From assembly GCF_016785085.1 (NCBI RefSeq), contig NZ_JAENHO010000012.1, positions 186,001 through 250,000 on the forward strand: DNA of 64,000 bases, read 5' to 3'. The notes under the pieces were generated by a model. That model had not been told where the DNA came from, ran no database searches, and worked only from the letters and a program-made list of their open reading frames with translations. The position numbers and the translations under genes are program-made. The stretch comes from Paractinoplanes lichenicola. Lineage in GTDB: Bacteria; Actinomycetota; Actinomycetes; Mycobacteriales; Micromonosporaceae. This document shows, in pieces, positions 16,805 to 25,992 of the stretch. Position 1 is the stretch's first letter. Every line of letters begins with the position of its first letter.

Positions 16805-19636
16805 ATGCCGTACGGGGTCCTGGGTCCGACGCTGGCCGGCCGGTCCGCGGCGACCGGCGGTGCGCGGCAGCGTGCGCTTCTCGCGCGTTTGCTGCTCGAT
16901 GCCGGCCGGATCGTGCCGCTCCCCCGGCTCATCGACGACGTCTACGGCGACGATCCGCCGGCCGGTGCGGTCAACGCGGTGCAGTCGGGCGTCTCCCGGT
17001 TGCGGCGTGACATTCCCATCTCGTACGACGGTTCCGGGTATCGCCTCGACGTCGAGCCGGACGAGGTCGACGTGCACCGGTTCGCCCGGCTGGCCGCGGC
17101 CGGGCGCGAGGCCCTGCGCCGGTCCGACTTCGCCGCCGCGAGCCCGCTGCTGACCGACGCGCTCGCGCTGTGGCGGGGCGAGGCCCTGGCCGACGTGCGG
17201 TCGGCGCCCTTCGCGGCCGAGGCGGCCGACCGGCTCGAGGAGTCGCGGCGGCAGGCCGTCGAGGACAGGGCCGAGGCCGAGCTGGGCCTGCGGCCGTCCG
17301 GCGACGCCATCGACGAGTTGCGCACTTTGCTCGCCGCGGCGCCGTTGCGCGAACATGCGTGGGCGTTGCTCATGCGCGCACTCGTCGCCGGTGGCCGGCC
17401 GGCCGAGGCGCTCGCGGTGTTCGAGGAGGCGCGCCGCACCCTGGCCGAGGAGCTCGGTGCCGACCCCTCCCCCGAGCTGACCGCCGTGCACGCCTCGGTG
17501 CTGCGCGGCGGCGTTGCCGCCAAGACCCGCCTGCCCGCCCAGCTGACCAGTTTCGTGGGTCGCGACGACGAGCTCTCGCTGGCGATGAGCTCACTCCGCA
17601 CGGCCCGGCTCGTGACCCTGCTCGGGCCGGGCGGCGCGGGCAAGACCCGGCTGTCGCTCGAGGTGGCGGGCCGGCACCCCGACGCCTTCCTGGTCGAACT
17701 GGCGGCGACCGGCCCGGCCGACGTGCCGCGGGCCGTGTTCGACGCGCTCGGGCTGCGCGAGACCGGCCTGCGCGACCGGAGCAGCGACGGCCCCGACACC
17801 GTCGAACGGCTGCTGGCCGCGCTCTCCACCCGCGACGTGCTGCTCGTGCTGGACAACTGCGAACACGTCATCACTGCCGCGGCCGCCCTGGCCGGCCGGT
17901 TGCTCGCGGGGTGTCCGAGGTTGCGCGTTCTGGCCACCAGCCGCGAGCCGCTGGGCCTGACCGGCGAGGCGCGGGTGCCCGTCTCGGGGCTGCCGGCCGA
18001 CCCGGCCGTACGGCTGTTCGCCGATCGCGCGGCCGCGGTGGCGCCCGGGTTCACGCTGGACGCGAGCACCGAGCCGGCCGTGCGCGACATCGTGCGTACG
18101 GTGGACGGTTTGCCCCTGGCCGTGGAGCTGGCCGCCGCCCGGTTGCCCGTCATGGGAGTCCACGAGCTGGCCCGGCGGGTCGACGACCGGTTCCGCGTGT
18201 TGTCGCGTGGCAGCAGCACGGCCGCCGAACGCCATCGCACGCTGCGCGCTGTTGTCGCCTGGAGCTGGGATTTGCTGACCGAGCAGGAACGAACACTCGC
18301 CGCGCGGTTCACGGTGTTCCGGGGCGGCGGCGGGCTCGACGCGATCGAGCACGTCTGCGGGCTGGGCCCCGACACGCTCGACGTGCTCGACGGCCTGGTC
18401 GGCAAGTCGCTGATTGAACGTGACGGCTCGCGCTATCGCATGCTGTCCACCATTCGCGCGTTCTGCGCGGAACAGGTGAGCGAACCGAGCATGGTCGTGC
18501 GGGCCCACGTTGCGTACTTCCGTTCGTTCGCGCAGACCGCCGATGCTCATTTGCGCGGTCCCGAGCAACTCGAGTGGCTCGACCGGCTCGACGCCGACCG
18601 CGACAACCTGCACGCCGCCGTGCGCCACGGCGGCGTGAGCGACGGTCTGCGGCTGGTGGCGGCGCTGTCGTTCTACTGGTGGCTGCGCGGCGCCCGCGGC
18701 GAGGCGTCGGCGCTGGCCCGCGAGCTGCTCGACCGGGTCGGGCCGGTCGCGCCGGGCGGGCTGGCCGAGGAATACGTGCTGTGCACGCTCAACGCCGGGC
18801 TGGCCGGCCCGGCCGTCCCCGGCGAGCATCCCGCGCTCTACCTGGCCGGCCTGGACCGCCCGCCGGCCCAGCCGTTCCTGCTCTACCTGTCGGCCGTCGC
18901 GGCCGGACCGCCCGCCGAGTTTCGCGACAACCTGTTCGAGGTGCAGGACGCCCTGATCGCCCGGCTCCGCGCGTCGCCGTGGAGCGAGGCCCTGGCCGGG
19001 ATCGGCGGCGGCTGGCTGGCCCTGTTCGACGGACATCCCGAACGGTCGACGCCCGAGTTCGAGAAGGCACTGGCCGGTTTCCGGTCGCTCGGTGAGCGGT
19101 GGGGCATGATGCTGGCCCAGTCCGGGATCGCCGAGATGGCCGTGATCCGCGGTGACCACGCCGCCGCCCGCGCGCCCATGGACGAGGCGCTCCGCCTGGC
19201 GGCCGAGCTGCGCTCGTCGGTCGACCTGGCCGACCTGCTGCGCTCGCGGGGCGACGCCCGCATGCTGACCGGCGACGACGACGGCGCGGCGGCCGACTTC
19301 GCGCGGGCGATGGCCCTGGCCGCCGAGTGCGGCGCGACCGAGATGGTGGCGGCGGCCCGGGTGGCCGAGGGCCGGCTGGCCCTGCGTGGCGGCGACGCGG
19401 CCCGGGCCCGCGAGCTCTGCCTGACCGCGCTGGCCGAATGCCCGTCGGGCTGGTATTCGGCCGACGGCACCCGGCTGACGATCTATCTCGCGCTGGGCCG
19501 GGTCGCCGAGGCGCTGGGCGACCCCGCGGAGGCGGCCGGCTGGTATCGCCGGGTGGCCGCGGACGCGGGCGGGCCCGACGAGGCGAACGCTGTGGCCGAG
19601 GCCACGAAGGCCCTGGCGGCGCTCGACTTGGGCTAG
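16805..19636 (+). CDS. AfsR/SARP-like transcriptional regulator with BTAD and NB-ARC ATPase domains
   Basis: A 943-residue regulator. Order: N-terminal winged helix (about 1-80; GARQRALLARLLLDAGRIV), bacterial transcriptional activation domain (about 85-235, helical, ending ELGADPSPELTAVHASVLRG), STAND/NB-ARC ATPase with P-loop GPGGAGKTRLS near residue 276 and LLVLDNCEH as Walker B, winged region, and a C-terminal TPR-like helical half. Such proteins activate secondary-metabolite or stress genes. It starts 12 bp after the SIP gene and is followed 9 bp later by the UvrA-like gene, so the three probably form an operon. A target cluster is not visible here. Confidence 0.88.
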   Translation: MPYGVLGPTLAGRSAATGGARQRALLARLLLDAGRIVPLPRLIDDVYGDDPPAGAVNAVQSGVSRLRRDIPISYDGSGYRLDVEPDEVDVHRFARLAAAGREALRRSDFAAASPLLTDALALWRGEALADVRSAPFAAEAADRLEESRRQAVEDRAEAELGLRPSGDAIDELRTLLAAAPLREHAWALLMRALVAGGRPAEALAVFEEARRTLAEELGADPSPELTAVHASVLRGGVAAKTRLPAQLTSFVGRDDELSLAMSSLRTARLVTLLGPGGAGKTRLSLEVAGRHPDAFLVELAATGPADVPRAVFDALGLRETGLRDRSSDGPDTVERLLAALSTRDVLLVLDNCEHVITAAAALAGRLLAGCPRLRVLATSREPLGLTGEARVPVSGLPADPAVRLFADRAAAVAPGFTLDASTEPAVRDIVRTVDGLPLAVELAAARLPVMGVHELARRVDDRFRVLSRGSSTAAERHRTLRAVVAWSWDLLTEQERTLAARFTVFRGGGGLDAIEHVCGLGPDTLDVLDGLVGKSLIERDGSRYRMLSTIRAFCAEQVSEPSMVVRAHVAYFRSFAQTADAHLRGPEQLEWLDRLDADRDNLHAAVRHGGVSDGLRLVAALSFYWWLRGARGEASALARELLDRVGPVAPGGLAEEYVLCTLNAGLAGPAVPGEHPALYLAGLDRPPAQPFLLYLSAVAAGPPAEFRDNLFEVQDALIARLRASPWSEALAGIGGGWLALFDGHPERSTPEFEKALAGFRSLGERWGMMLAQSGIAEMAVIRGDHAAARAPMDEALRLAAELRSSVDLADLLRSRGDARMLTGDDDGAAADFARAMALAAECGATEMVAAARVAEGRLALRGGDAARARELCLTALAECPSGWYSADGTRLTIYLALGRVAEALGDPAEAAGWYRRVAADAGGPDEANAVAEATKALAALDLG

Positions 19637-19645
19637 AAAAGAATC

Positions 19646-22087
19646 ATGGAGCTGCCCCCGACACTGCCCCGTTTCATCGAGGCCCGCGGCGTGCGGCACA
19701 ACACGCTGCGCGATCTCGACGTCGACGTACCCCTGTGGCGCACGGTCGTGATCGCGGGTGTGTCCGGGTCGGGCAAGACGTCGCTGGCCATGGGCACCCT
19801 GTACGCCGAGGGCCTGCACCGGTTCCTCGAGGGCCTGAGCACGTACAGCAGGCGGCGGCTGACCCAGGCCCAGCGGCCCGACGCCGACCGGATCGACCAC
19901 CTGCCGCCGGCCCTCGCGCTGCGGCAACGACCGCCCGTGCCGGGGCCGCGCAGCACGGTCGGCACGATGAGCGAGGTGCTCAACGTGCTGCGGCTGACCA
20001 TGTCGCGGCTCGGCACGCACCGCTGCCCCAACGGGCACGACGTGCCGCCGTCGATCGCGACGCAGGCGATGGAGATCGCGTGCCCGACCTGCGGCGTGCG
20101 CTTCGAGGCGCCGGGGGCCGAGTCGTTCGCCTTCAACTCGTACGGGGCCTGTCCGCGCTGTGAGGGCCTGGGGACTGTGCACGAGGTCGACCCGGCGACG
20201 CTCGTGCCGGATCCGGGCAAGACGATCGCCGAGGGGGCGGTGCTGCCCTGGAACGTGGGCGGGCGGCGGTTGAGCATGTTCGCGGCGGGTGAGCTGGGCG
20301 TCCGGCTCGACGTGCCGTACGGGGAGCTCTCCCGGCGGGAGAAAGAGCTCGTCATGGGCGGCGAGGCGGTGAAACAGCTGGTTGTCGTCTCGGGGCGCGA
20401 CGGGCGGCCGGTGCAGCTGAATGTCACGTACGACAATGCTGTTGTCGCCGCCGCCAAGTCAGACAAGTCCTCCTATTTGAGTTCACATGTCTGCCCGGTG
20501 TGCCATGGCTCTCGACTCAATCCGGCCGCTCTGGCCTCCCGGCTCGACGGGCGCGACCTTGCTTTCATCTCCGCCATGCGCCTCGGCGATCTACTCGGCT
20601 TTGTCGGCGAGCTGCCGTCACTGATGCCGGCGTCGTTGGATCGGCTGACGACCGGACTGGTCGGCGAACTGACGGGCGCGATCCGGCCGCTGCTCGACCT
20701 CGGGCTCGGCTATTTGTCGCTGGATCGGGCCGGCAGCACCCTGTCGACCGGCGAGCGGCAGCGGATCGAGCTCACCTCGACAGTCCGCGCCAACACGACC
20801 GGCATGCTCTATGTGCTCGACGAGCCCTCGGTCGGGCTGCACCCGAGCAACGTGGACGGGCTGCGCAAGACGATCGGGGCGCTCGCCGCCAACGGGAACT
20901 CGGTGGTGATCGTCGAGCACGACCTGGACGTCATCAGGACCGCCGACTGGATCATCGAGATGGGCCCCGGAGCCGGTCGGCTGGGCGGGACCGTCGTCGC
21001 CACCGGCACGCCGGCCGCCATTATGTCGTCACGTGAGTCGATCATCGGGCCGTTCCTGGCCGGTCGAGCCGGGGTCTCGCGAGTTCTACGTGGTTCTTCC
21101 GATTCGGCCGCCAAGATCACCGTCAAGAGCCTCTATAACCTCCGCGACGTCACCGCCGGCTTCCCGATCAACCGGCTGACCGGGGTCGCCGGGCCGTCCG
21201 GGGCGGGCAAAACCGCGCTCGTGCTCGACAGCCTGATCCCCGCCGCCCGGGCGCGACTCTCCGGTTCGGTGCTGCCCGCCCACGTGAAATCGCTCGACCT
21301 GGGCCCGCTGCGCCAAGTGGTGGAGATCGACGCGACCCCGATCGGCCTCAACGCGCGCTCGACGCCGTCGACGTACTCCGGCGCGTTCGACGCGATTCGC
21401 GCGCACTTCGCCGCCCACTCGAGCCTGGGGGCCGGGCACTTCTCGTTCAACACCAAGGACGGGCAGTGCCCCACCTGCAAGGGCCTCGGCTCGATCGACC
21501 TCGACGTGCAATACCTGCCCGACATCAACGTGGACTGCCCCACCTGCCACGGCGCCAGATTCAACGACCAGACCATGGCCGTACGGGTGGACGACCTGAC
21601 CATCGCCGAGGTGCTCAACCTGACCGTCCGGGAGGCGCTCGACCTGTATTCCGAGGTGCCCGCGATCGCCCGCCCGCTGCGCCCGATCGTCGACGTGGGC
21701 CTCGACTACCTGCGCCTGGGCGAACCGACCCCGTCGCTGTCGGGCGGCGAATCCCAGCGGCTGCGCATCGCCGCACGGTTGCGCAGCAGCCAGCGGGATG
21801 TGCTTTACGTGCTGGACGAGCCCTCGACCGGTCTGCATCCGGTCGACATCCGCACGCTGGTCGGGGTCTTCGACCGGCTGCTGGACGACGGGGCCACCAT
21901 CGTCGTGATCGACCACGACCTGGACGTGCTGGCCGCGGCGGACCACGTGATCGACATGGGCCCGACCGGCGGCCCCGACGGCGGCCGCATCGTGGCCGAA
22001 GGAACCCCGCACGCGGTAGCCACCAACCCGAACAGCGTCACAGGCCCCTACCTGGCCCGGCACCTACCCCCAGTGGATCACCCCTAA
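19646..22087 (+). CDS. UvrA-like ATPase, short form (class II/UvrA2-like)
   Basis: An 813-residue UvrA paralogue with two ABC modules. The first has GVSGSGKTSLAMGTLYAEG and signature LSTGERQRIEL; the second has GPSGAGKTALVLDS and LSGGESQRLRIA. Zinc-binding Cys pairs CPTCG/CPRCEG, CPVCHG and CPTCKG/CPTCHG are retained. It is about 130-150 residues shorter than housekeeping UvrA (~950), lacking the UvrB-binding insertion and C-terminal tail, as in UvrA2/DrrC-type proteins linked to resistance against DNA-binding drugs. Its position behind an AfsR-like regulator and near a DrrAB-like exporter fits self-resistance or drug response, but no toxin gene is visible. Confidence 0.88.
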   Translation: MELPPTLPRFIEARGVRHNTLRDLDVDVPLWRTVVIAGVSGSGKTSLAMGTLYAEGLHRFLEGLSTYSRRRLTQAQRPDADRIDHLPPALALRQRPPVPGPRSTVGTMSEVLNVLRLTMSRLGTHRCPNGHDVPPSIATQAMEIACPTCGVRFEAPGAESFAFNSYGACPRCEGLGTVHEVDPATLVPDPGKTIAEGAVLPWNVGGRRLSMFAAGELGVRLDVPYGELSRREKELVMGGEAVKQLVVVSGRDGRPVQLNVTYDNAVVAAAKSDKSSYLSSHVCPVCHGSRLNPAALASRLDGRDLAFISAMRLGDLLGFVGELPSLMPASLDRLTTGLVGELTGAIRPLLDLGLGYLSLDRAGSTLSTGERQRIELTSTVRANTTGMLYVLDEPSVGLHPSNVDGLRKTIGALAANGNSVVIVEHDLDVIRTADWIIEMGPGAGRLGGTVVATGTPAAIMSSRESIIGPFLAGRAGVSRVLRGSSDSAAKITVKSLYNLRDVTAGFPINRLTGVAGPSGAGKTALVLDSLIPAARARLSGSVLPAHVKSLDLGPLRQVVEIDATPIGLNARSTPSTYSGAFDAIRAHFAAHSSLGAGHFSFNTKDGQCPTCKGLGSIDLDVQYLPDINVDCPTCHGARFNDQTMAVRVDDLTIAEVLNLTVREALDLYSEVPAIARPLRPIVDVGLDYLRLGEPTPSLSGGESQRLRIAARLRSSQRDVLYVLDEPSTGLHPVDIRTLVGVFDRLLDDGATIVVIDHDLDVLAAADHVIDMGPTGGPDGGRIVAEGTPHAVATNPNSVTGPYLARHLPPVDHP

Positions 22088-22165
22088 CTTCACAACCCAC
22101 CCTCCCTTGGGGGCCCCCAGCCAGGGCCAATTCTACCGTTCGGGGGCGATCTTCACGGGTGCCCC

Positions 22166-22191
22166 TGTGGACAACCCGGGATTGTGGATAA
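22166..22191. promoter_or_regulatory. Pair of DnaA boxes
   Basis: TGTGGACAA (22166-22174) and TGTGGATAA (22183-22191) are, read in reverse, TTGTCCACA and TTATCCACA: exact matches to the actinobacterial and E. coli DnaA-box consensus forms. They have the same orientation and starts 17 bp apart, 60-85 bp before an uncharacterised gene. There is no dnaA/dnaN context, so this is not oriC; regulation by DnaA or chance are the options. Confidence 0.5.
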
Positions 22192-22250
22192 CCCAGAGGA
22201 TCTTCGCGAAGTCGGTACCGTGGCGGCCATCCAGCAGACGGGAGCGACCG

Positions 22251-22745
22251 ATGAGCTCAGAGCACGAAACCGCAGTGAAAGCCTTGGTACGCAAGCCTTT
22301 CCCGGAGGGCGCGTACGGGCGCCGGGCCGCTTTCGGCAACGTGGACCATCACGTGGTGCGGCTGTCGGCGAGTCAGGAGTTCTGGGAGGACCGGAGCGAG
22401 GAGGTGGTCGGGCCGGCCCGGGCGGCGATCGAACGGGAGCACGATCTGCTGGCGCGAGCTCTCAGCCAGCGGTGGGGGCCGGCCGAGACCGTGCAGCTGG
22501 ACGACGACGGGGGTGCGGTGGCCGCGTTCTTCGGCGACGGAGCGGAAACGATGCTGGCGTGGTCGTGCCCCGAGTTCGACCGGTGGGTGGGGCTCGCGGT
22601 CGTCCAGGCCGATGCGGAACTGCCGTACGAGTTGTTCGCCGGGGTGAGCCGCGGAGTGGACTGGCCGGGACGTGGCGCCGAACCCGGGAGCGGGGGCGGG
22701 AACGAGGACGGTGGGGCCGGCGACGGCGAGGGCGGCGGGCCGTGA
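22251..22745 (+). CDS. Hypothetical acidic protein
   Basis: A 164-residue protein not recognised from any family. The ordered part (1-~130) is mixed alpha/beta and acidic (HHVVRLSASQEFWEDRSEEVVGPARAAIEREHDLLARALSQRWGP in pieces), followed by a Gly/Glu-rich disordered tail (PGSGGGNEDGGAGDGEGGG). No signal peptide or membrane helix. The ATG at 22251 has GGGAG 7 bp upstream; an in-frame upstream ATG would read across the DnaA boxes and is rejected. It is the gene directly behind the DnaA-box pair. The ABC exporter follows 82 bp later. Confidence 0.65.
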   Translation: MSSEHETAVKALVRKPFPEGAYGRRAAFGNVDHHVVRLSASQEFWEDRSEEVVGPARAAIEREHDLLARALSQRWGPAETVQLDDDGGAVAAFFGDGAETMLAWSCPEFDRWVGLAVVQADAELPYELFAGVSRGVDWPGRGAEPGSGGGNEDGGAGDGEGGGP

Positions 22746-22827
22746 GCACCGCCGGCTGACGGTCGTGCACCAGGGCGGTCAGCGGTTCGTGCGTGGGTGG
22801 TCAGCGGACGGCGGCAAGCTCGGCGGC

Positions 22828-23832
22828 ATGACAGAGACCGCGATCGTGGCCGAGGGGCTGCGCAAGACGTACAAGGGCGTGGCCGCGCTCGACGGGTTCG
22901 GGCTGAGCGTGCCCGCGGGGACGGTGTGCGGGCTGCTCGGGCCCAACGGCGCGGGCAAGACCACCGCCGTACGGATTCTGGCCACGCTGCTGCGATTCGA
23001 TGCGGGCCGGGTCGAGGTGGCCGGGGCGGATGTGTCCCGGCAGCCGGAACTCGTACGCGATCGGATCGCCCTGACCGGGCAGTATTCGGCCGTGGACGGG
23101 TCGCTCAGCGGGCGGCAGAATCTCGTGCTCTTCGGCCGGCTGCAGCATCTCGGGCGACGGGCCGCGAAGGAGCGGGCCGAGGAGTTGCTGGAGCAGTTCG
23201 ACCTGACCGGGGTGGCCGACCGGTCGGCGACCGAATACTCCGGGGGCATGCAGCGGCGGCTCGATCTGGCGGCCAGCCTGATCCGGGCGCCGCAGGTGTT
23301 GTTCCTCGACGAGCCGACCACCGGGCTGGATCCGCGCAGCCGCAACCAGGTGTGGGACACCGTACGGAAGCTGGTCGCGGACGGCACCACCGTGCTGTTG
23401 ACCACGCAATACCTGGACGAGGCGGATCACCTGGCCGACCGGATCTCGGTGGTCGACACCGGGCGGGTCGTCGCCGAGGGGACGCCGGACGAGCTCAAGG
23501 CGCGGATCGGCGCCGACCGGCTGGAGGTCGTGATCCGCGATCAGGGCCGGCTGGCGGAGACGGCCGCGCTGCTGAGCCGGGTGGCGGGGGCGCCGGCCGA
23601 CGCCGACCCGGACACACGGCGGCTGCGGGTGGCGGTCACCGACCGGGTGGACGCGCTGGTGGAGTCGGCCCGGGCGTTGCGTGACGCCGGGATCGCCGTC
23701 GACGACCTGGGCATCCGGCGGCCGACGCTCGACGAGGCCTTCCTGCGCCTGACCGGCCACCGAGCCGACGAGAAGGAACTGACCGGTCACCGAGCCGACG
23801 ACGACACGATCGTGAACGGGGAGATCCGATGA
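22828..23832 (+). CDS. DrrA-like ABC transporter ATP-binding protein
   Basis: A 334-residue ATPase of the daunorubicin-resistance (DrrA) group of ABC-2 exporters. Walker A GPNGAGKTTAV (~38-48), Q-loop region TGQYSAVDGSLSGRQNLVLFGR, signature YSGGMQRRLDLA and Walker B VLFLDEPTTGLDPRSR are in order. The C-terminal ~100 residues carry the DrrA accessory domain ending RRPTLDEAFLRLTG, then a short repeated RADEKELTGHRADD tail. The ATG at 22828 matches the family N-terminus. Its stop overlaps the permease ATG by 4 bp. Substrate unknown; drug or lipid efflux is likely. Confidence 0.9.
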   Translation: MTETAIVAEGLRKTYKGVAALDGFGLSVPAGTVCGLLGPNGAGKTTAVRILATLLRFDAGRVEVAGADVSRQPELVRDRIALTGQYSAVDGSLSGRQNLVLFGRLQHLGRRAAKERAEELLEQFDLTGVADRSATEYSGGMQRRLDLAASLIRAPQVLFLDEPTTGLDPRSRNQVWDTVRKLVADGTTVLLTTQYLDEADHLADRISVVDTGRVVAEGTPDELKARIGADRLEVVIRDQGRLAETAALLSRVAGAPADADPDTRRLRVAVTDRVDALVESARALRDAGIAVDDLGIRRPTLDEAFLRLTGHRADEKELTGHRADDDTIVNGEIR

Positions 23833-24611
23833 CTACCGCTTTGGCCGACGGGTGGGTCATGACCGGCCGCTACCTGCGGCACGTCGTGCGCGAACCCGAG
23901 CAAATCATCCTCTACTTCTCGTTGCCGATCATGTTCACGCTTGTCTTCGGGTATGTGTTCGGCAGCGGCATGGCCGTGGGCGGGGTCAGCTACCGCGAGT
24001 TCCTGCTCCCGGGCGTGTTCGTGATGACCCAGCTGTACGGGCTGGGCGCCACCGCGACGGCCATCTCGCTCGACATCAACCGGGGTGTGGTCGACCGGTT
24101 CCGTTCGATGCCCACGGCCCGGTCGGCGCTCATGGTCGGCCGGAGCACTGCCGATCTCGTACGGGCCCTGATCGAGATGGCCGTGCTGCTGACCTGTGGC
24201 GTGCTCGTCGGGTGGCAGGCGCACCGAGGGATCGGGATGGCGCTCGCCGCGATCGGGCTGATCCTGCTGCTGCGCCTGGCCCTGACCTGGGTCGGCATGT
24301 ATCTCGGCAGCGTCGTGCCCAACCCGGACACGGTCAGCCTGATCGTCTTTCCGCTGGCGTTCCCGCTGACCGCGCTGTCCAACGTCTTCGTGGCGCCGGA
24401 GCAGATGCCGGCGTGGCTGGGCGCGATCTCGCAGTGGAACCCGATCTCGGCCACCGTGGCTGCGGCCCGGGAGCTGTTCGGCAATCCGGGGCTGGGCAGT
24501 GACGCCTGGCCGGCCGAGAACGCGATCCTGCTCGCCGTCGTGTGGCCGCTGGCGCTCATCGCGATCTTCGCACCGCTCGCGGTCCGCCGCTACCGCCTGC
24601 TCGGCAAGTAG
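23829..24611 (+). CDS. DrrB-like ABC-2 type permease
   Basis: A 260-residue inner-membrane permease with six predicted helices, the ABC-2 type partner of the preceding ATPase. Typical features are the N-terminal GRYLRHVVREPEQIILYFSLPI (split by the first helix), YREFLLPGVFVMTQLYG, DINRGVVDRFRSMPTAR in the coupling loop, and SNVFVAPEQMPAWLGAISQWNPIS near the C-terminus, all characteristic of DrrB proteins. Translationally coupled to the ATPase (ATGA overlap). A strong hairpin terminator follows. Confidence 0.9.
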   Translation: MTTALADGWVMTGRYLRHVVREPEQIILYFSLPIMFTLVFGYVFGSGMAVGGVSYREFLLPGVFVMTQLYGLGATATAISLDINRGVVDRFRSMPTARSALMVGRSTADLVRALIEMAVLLTCGVLVGWQAHRGIGMALAAIGLILLLRLALTWVGMYLGSVVPNPDTVSLIVFPLAFPLTALSNVFVAPEQMPAWLGAISQWNPISATVAAARELFGNPGLGSDAWPAENAILLAVVWPLALIAIFAPLAVRRYRLLGK

Positions 24612-24633
24612 CCCCCGCCTGAGGGTGCAGAGA

Positions 24634-24659
24634 CGCCGCCGGGCACGGGGCCGGCGGCG
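24634..24659 (+). terminator. Hairpin terminator of the ABC exporter operon
   Basis: CGCCGCCGG, 8-base loop, CCGGCGGCG: a perfect 9-bp GC stem 22 bp after the permease stop, followed by CTTCGGCTT. No long U tract. Confidence 0.7.
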
Positions 24660-24663
24660 CTTC

Positions 24664-24760
24664 GGCTTGGGCGGGGACGACGACGTGAGGGCCGGGTGGA
24701 GGACGACGACGTGAGGGGCGGGCGGAGGACGACGTGAGGGGCGGGGCGGCGATGCGAGAG
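24664..24760. repeat. Imperfect ~26-30 bp direct repeats
   Basis: Three successive units share GGACGACGACGTGAGGG-like cores followed by GGGxGGA-type G-rich spacers, located between the exporter terminator and the convergent MmcQ/YjbR gene. No coding sense. Confidence 0.55.
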
Positions 24761-24777
24761 TGGTCAGCGGTTGCGAA

Positions 24778-25122
24778 CTATTCGGGTGGGCGTCTCATGT
24801 CCCAGGCGTCTGTGATCAGTTCCTCCAGCCGCGCCACGGTTACTTCGGGGAGCCGGCACATCACCAGGGGTAGGCCGTCGTAGGAGGGGACCGTGAAGAA
24901 AAGGTCGGGTTCGCCGAGCACCAGCGCCTGTTTCTCAGCCTCGTCGCCGACGTACAGGACGGCCACGTCGACCCGGATGACGCGGGGCTTACCCGGCTCA
25001 CGCTGCGGATATGACCAGACGAAGCCCTTGTTGGCGACCCGGAAGTCGAAGCCGTCGCTGTCGATCTCGACCGTGCCCGGCAGGGCCAGGGCCAGTCGGC
25101 GTACGTCGTCGGCGTCGGCCAC
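24778..25122 (-). CDS. MmcQ/YjbR family DNA-binding-fold protein
   Basis: A 114-residue MmcQ/YjbR protein: LALALPGTVEIDSDGFDFRVANKGFVW (in two blocks) opens the domain and LPLVMCRLPEVTVARLEELITDAW closes it. The fold resembles a DNA-binding domain, but no biochemical role is established for the family. The GTG at 25122 is preceded by GGAGG at 9 bp. Divergent from wag31. Confidence 0.82.
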   Translation of the reverse strand: MADADDVRRLALALPGTVEIDSDGFDFRVANKGFVWSYPQREPGKPRVIRVDVAVLYVGDEAEKQALVLGEPDLFFTVPSYDGLPLVMCRLPEVTVARLEELITDAWDMRRPPE

Positions 25123-25245
25123 CGCAAGATCCTCCTGTGCCTGTCTGCTCGGCGACTGATGTTATGGCACCGGAGGCGCGACCCCAGGATCTGTGCGTAC
25201 TATGCGGCGGCACAGTTGTAACAGTAGGGAAAGCCGAGGAGCACG

Positions 25246-25938
25246 ATGCCGCTAACGCCAGCCGACGTCCACAACGTGGCTTTCAAGAAGCCGGCGATCG
25301 GCAAGCGCGGGTATGACGAGGAGGACGTCGACGCGTTCCTGGACGAGGTCGAGCAGGAGCTGATCCGCCTCCTCGAGGAGAACCGCGCCCTTCAGGACCA
25401 GGCGCAGCGTCCGGGTCCGGCCGGTCCGGCCGCGTCGGGGCCGAACAACCGCGCGCTCGAGGCCGAGCTGAACGACCTGACCGCGCAGCTGGGCCGCCTG
25501 CAGGAGGCGCGGGCCCGCGCCGAGCAGAACGCCCGCAGCATGCAGACGCAGCTCGAGCGGGCGCGGCGCGAGACCCCGTCGGCCCCGCCGCCCTCGGTGA
25601 GCGACGGCGCCGACTCGCCGGTGCTGATGATGGCCCGCCGCACGGCCGACGACCACATGCGCGACGCGCGGGCCGAGGCCGAGACGTTGATAGAGAATGC
25701 CCAGTCCGAGTCCGACAAGGTCACCAGCGACGCGCAGCTGACCGCCAGCACGATCGAGAGCGACGCCCGCCGCAAGCACACCGAGGCCATGAACGGCCTG
25801 GTCGACAAGCGGAATGCGGTGCTCGACGAGATCGACAAGCTGGGCCGGCTGGCGCAGACCTACCAGCAGGCCCTGGGCGACCACGTCCAGCGCCAGCTGC
25901 AGGAGCTGGACAGCGCGTCGGGGCGTGACCTGGACTGA
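25246..25938 (+). CDS. wag31: DivIVA/Wag31 polar growth protein
   Basis: A 230-residue coiled-coil protein that marks cell poles and organises apical wall synthesis. The N-terminal membrane-curvature domain is near-canonical (MPLTPADVHNVAFKKP, then GKRGYDEEDVDAFLDEVE). Coiled coils follow (about 30-60, 70-115 and 130-225) with a Pro/Gly-rich linker around 55-68. GAGGAG lies 5 bp before the ATG. It is not beside ftsZ/sepF as the housekeeping divIVA usually is, at least not within this window, so it may be the only copy relocated or a paralogue. Confidence 0.9.
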   Translation: MPLTPADVHNVAFKKPAIGKRGYDEEDVDAFLDEVEQELIRLLEENRALQDQAQRPGPAGPAASGPNNRALEAELNDLTAQLGRLQEARARAEQNARSMQTQLERARRETPSAPPPSVSDGADSPVLMMARRTADDHMRDARAEAETLIENAQSESDKVTSDAQLTASTIESDARRKHTEAMNGLVDKRNAVLDEIDKLGRLAQTYQQALGDHVQRQLQELDSASGRDLD

Positions 25939-25992
25939 CGCGCCGCGTCGCCAACGGCGGCCACCGCCCCCGGCCAGGTATGTTTTACGGCC

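Noticed and set aside
22120..22145. GGGGGCCCCC palindrome as terminator of the UvrA-like gene
   Set aside because: The stem has no loop (self-complementary run) and flanking pairing is weak.
22166..22191. Replication origin
   Set aside because: Only two DnaA boxes, no AT-rich unwinding region, and no dnaA, dnaN or recF nearby.
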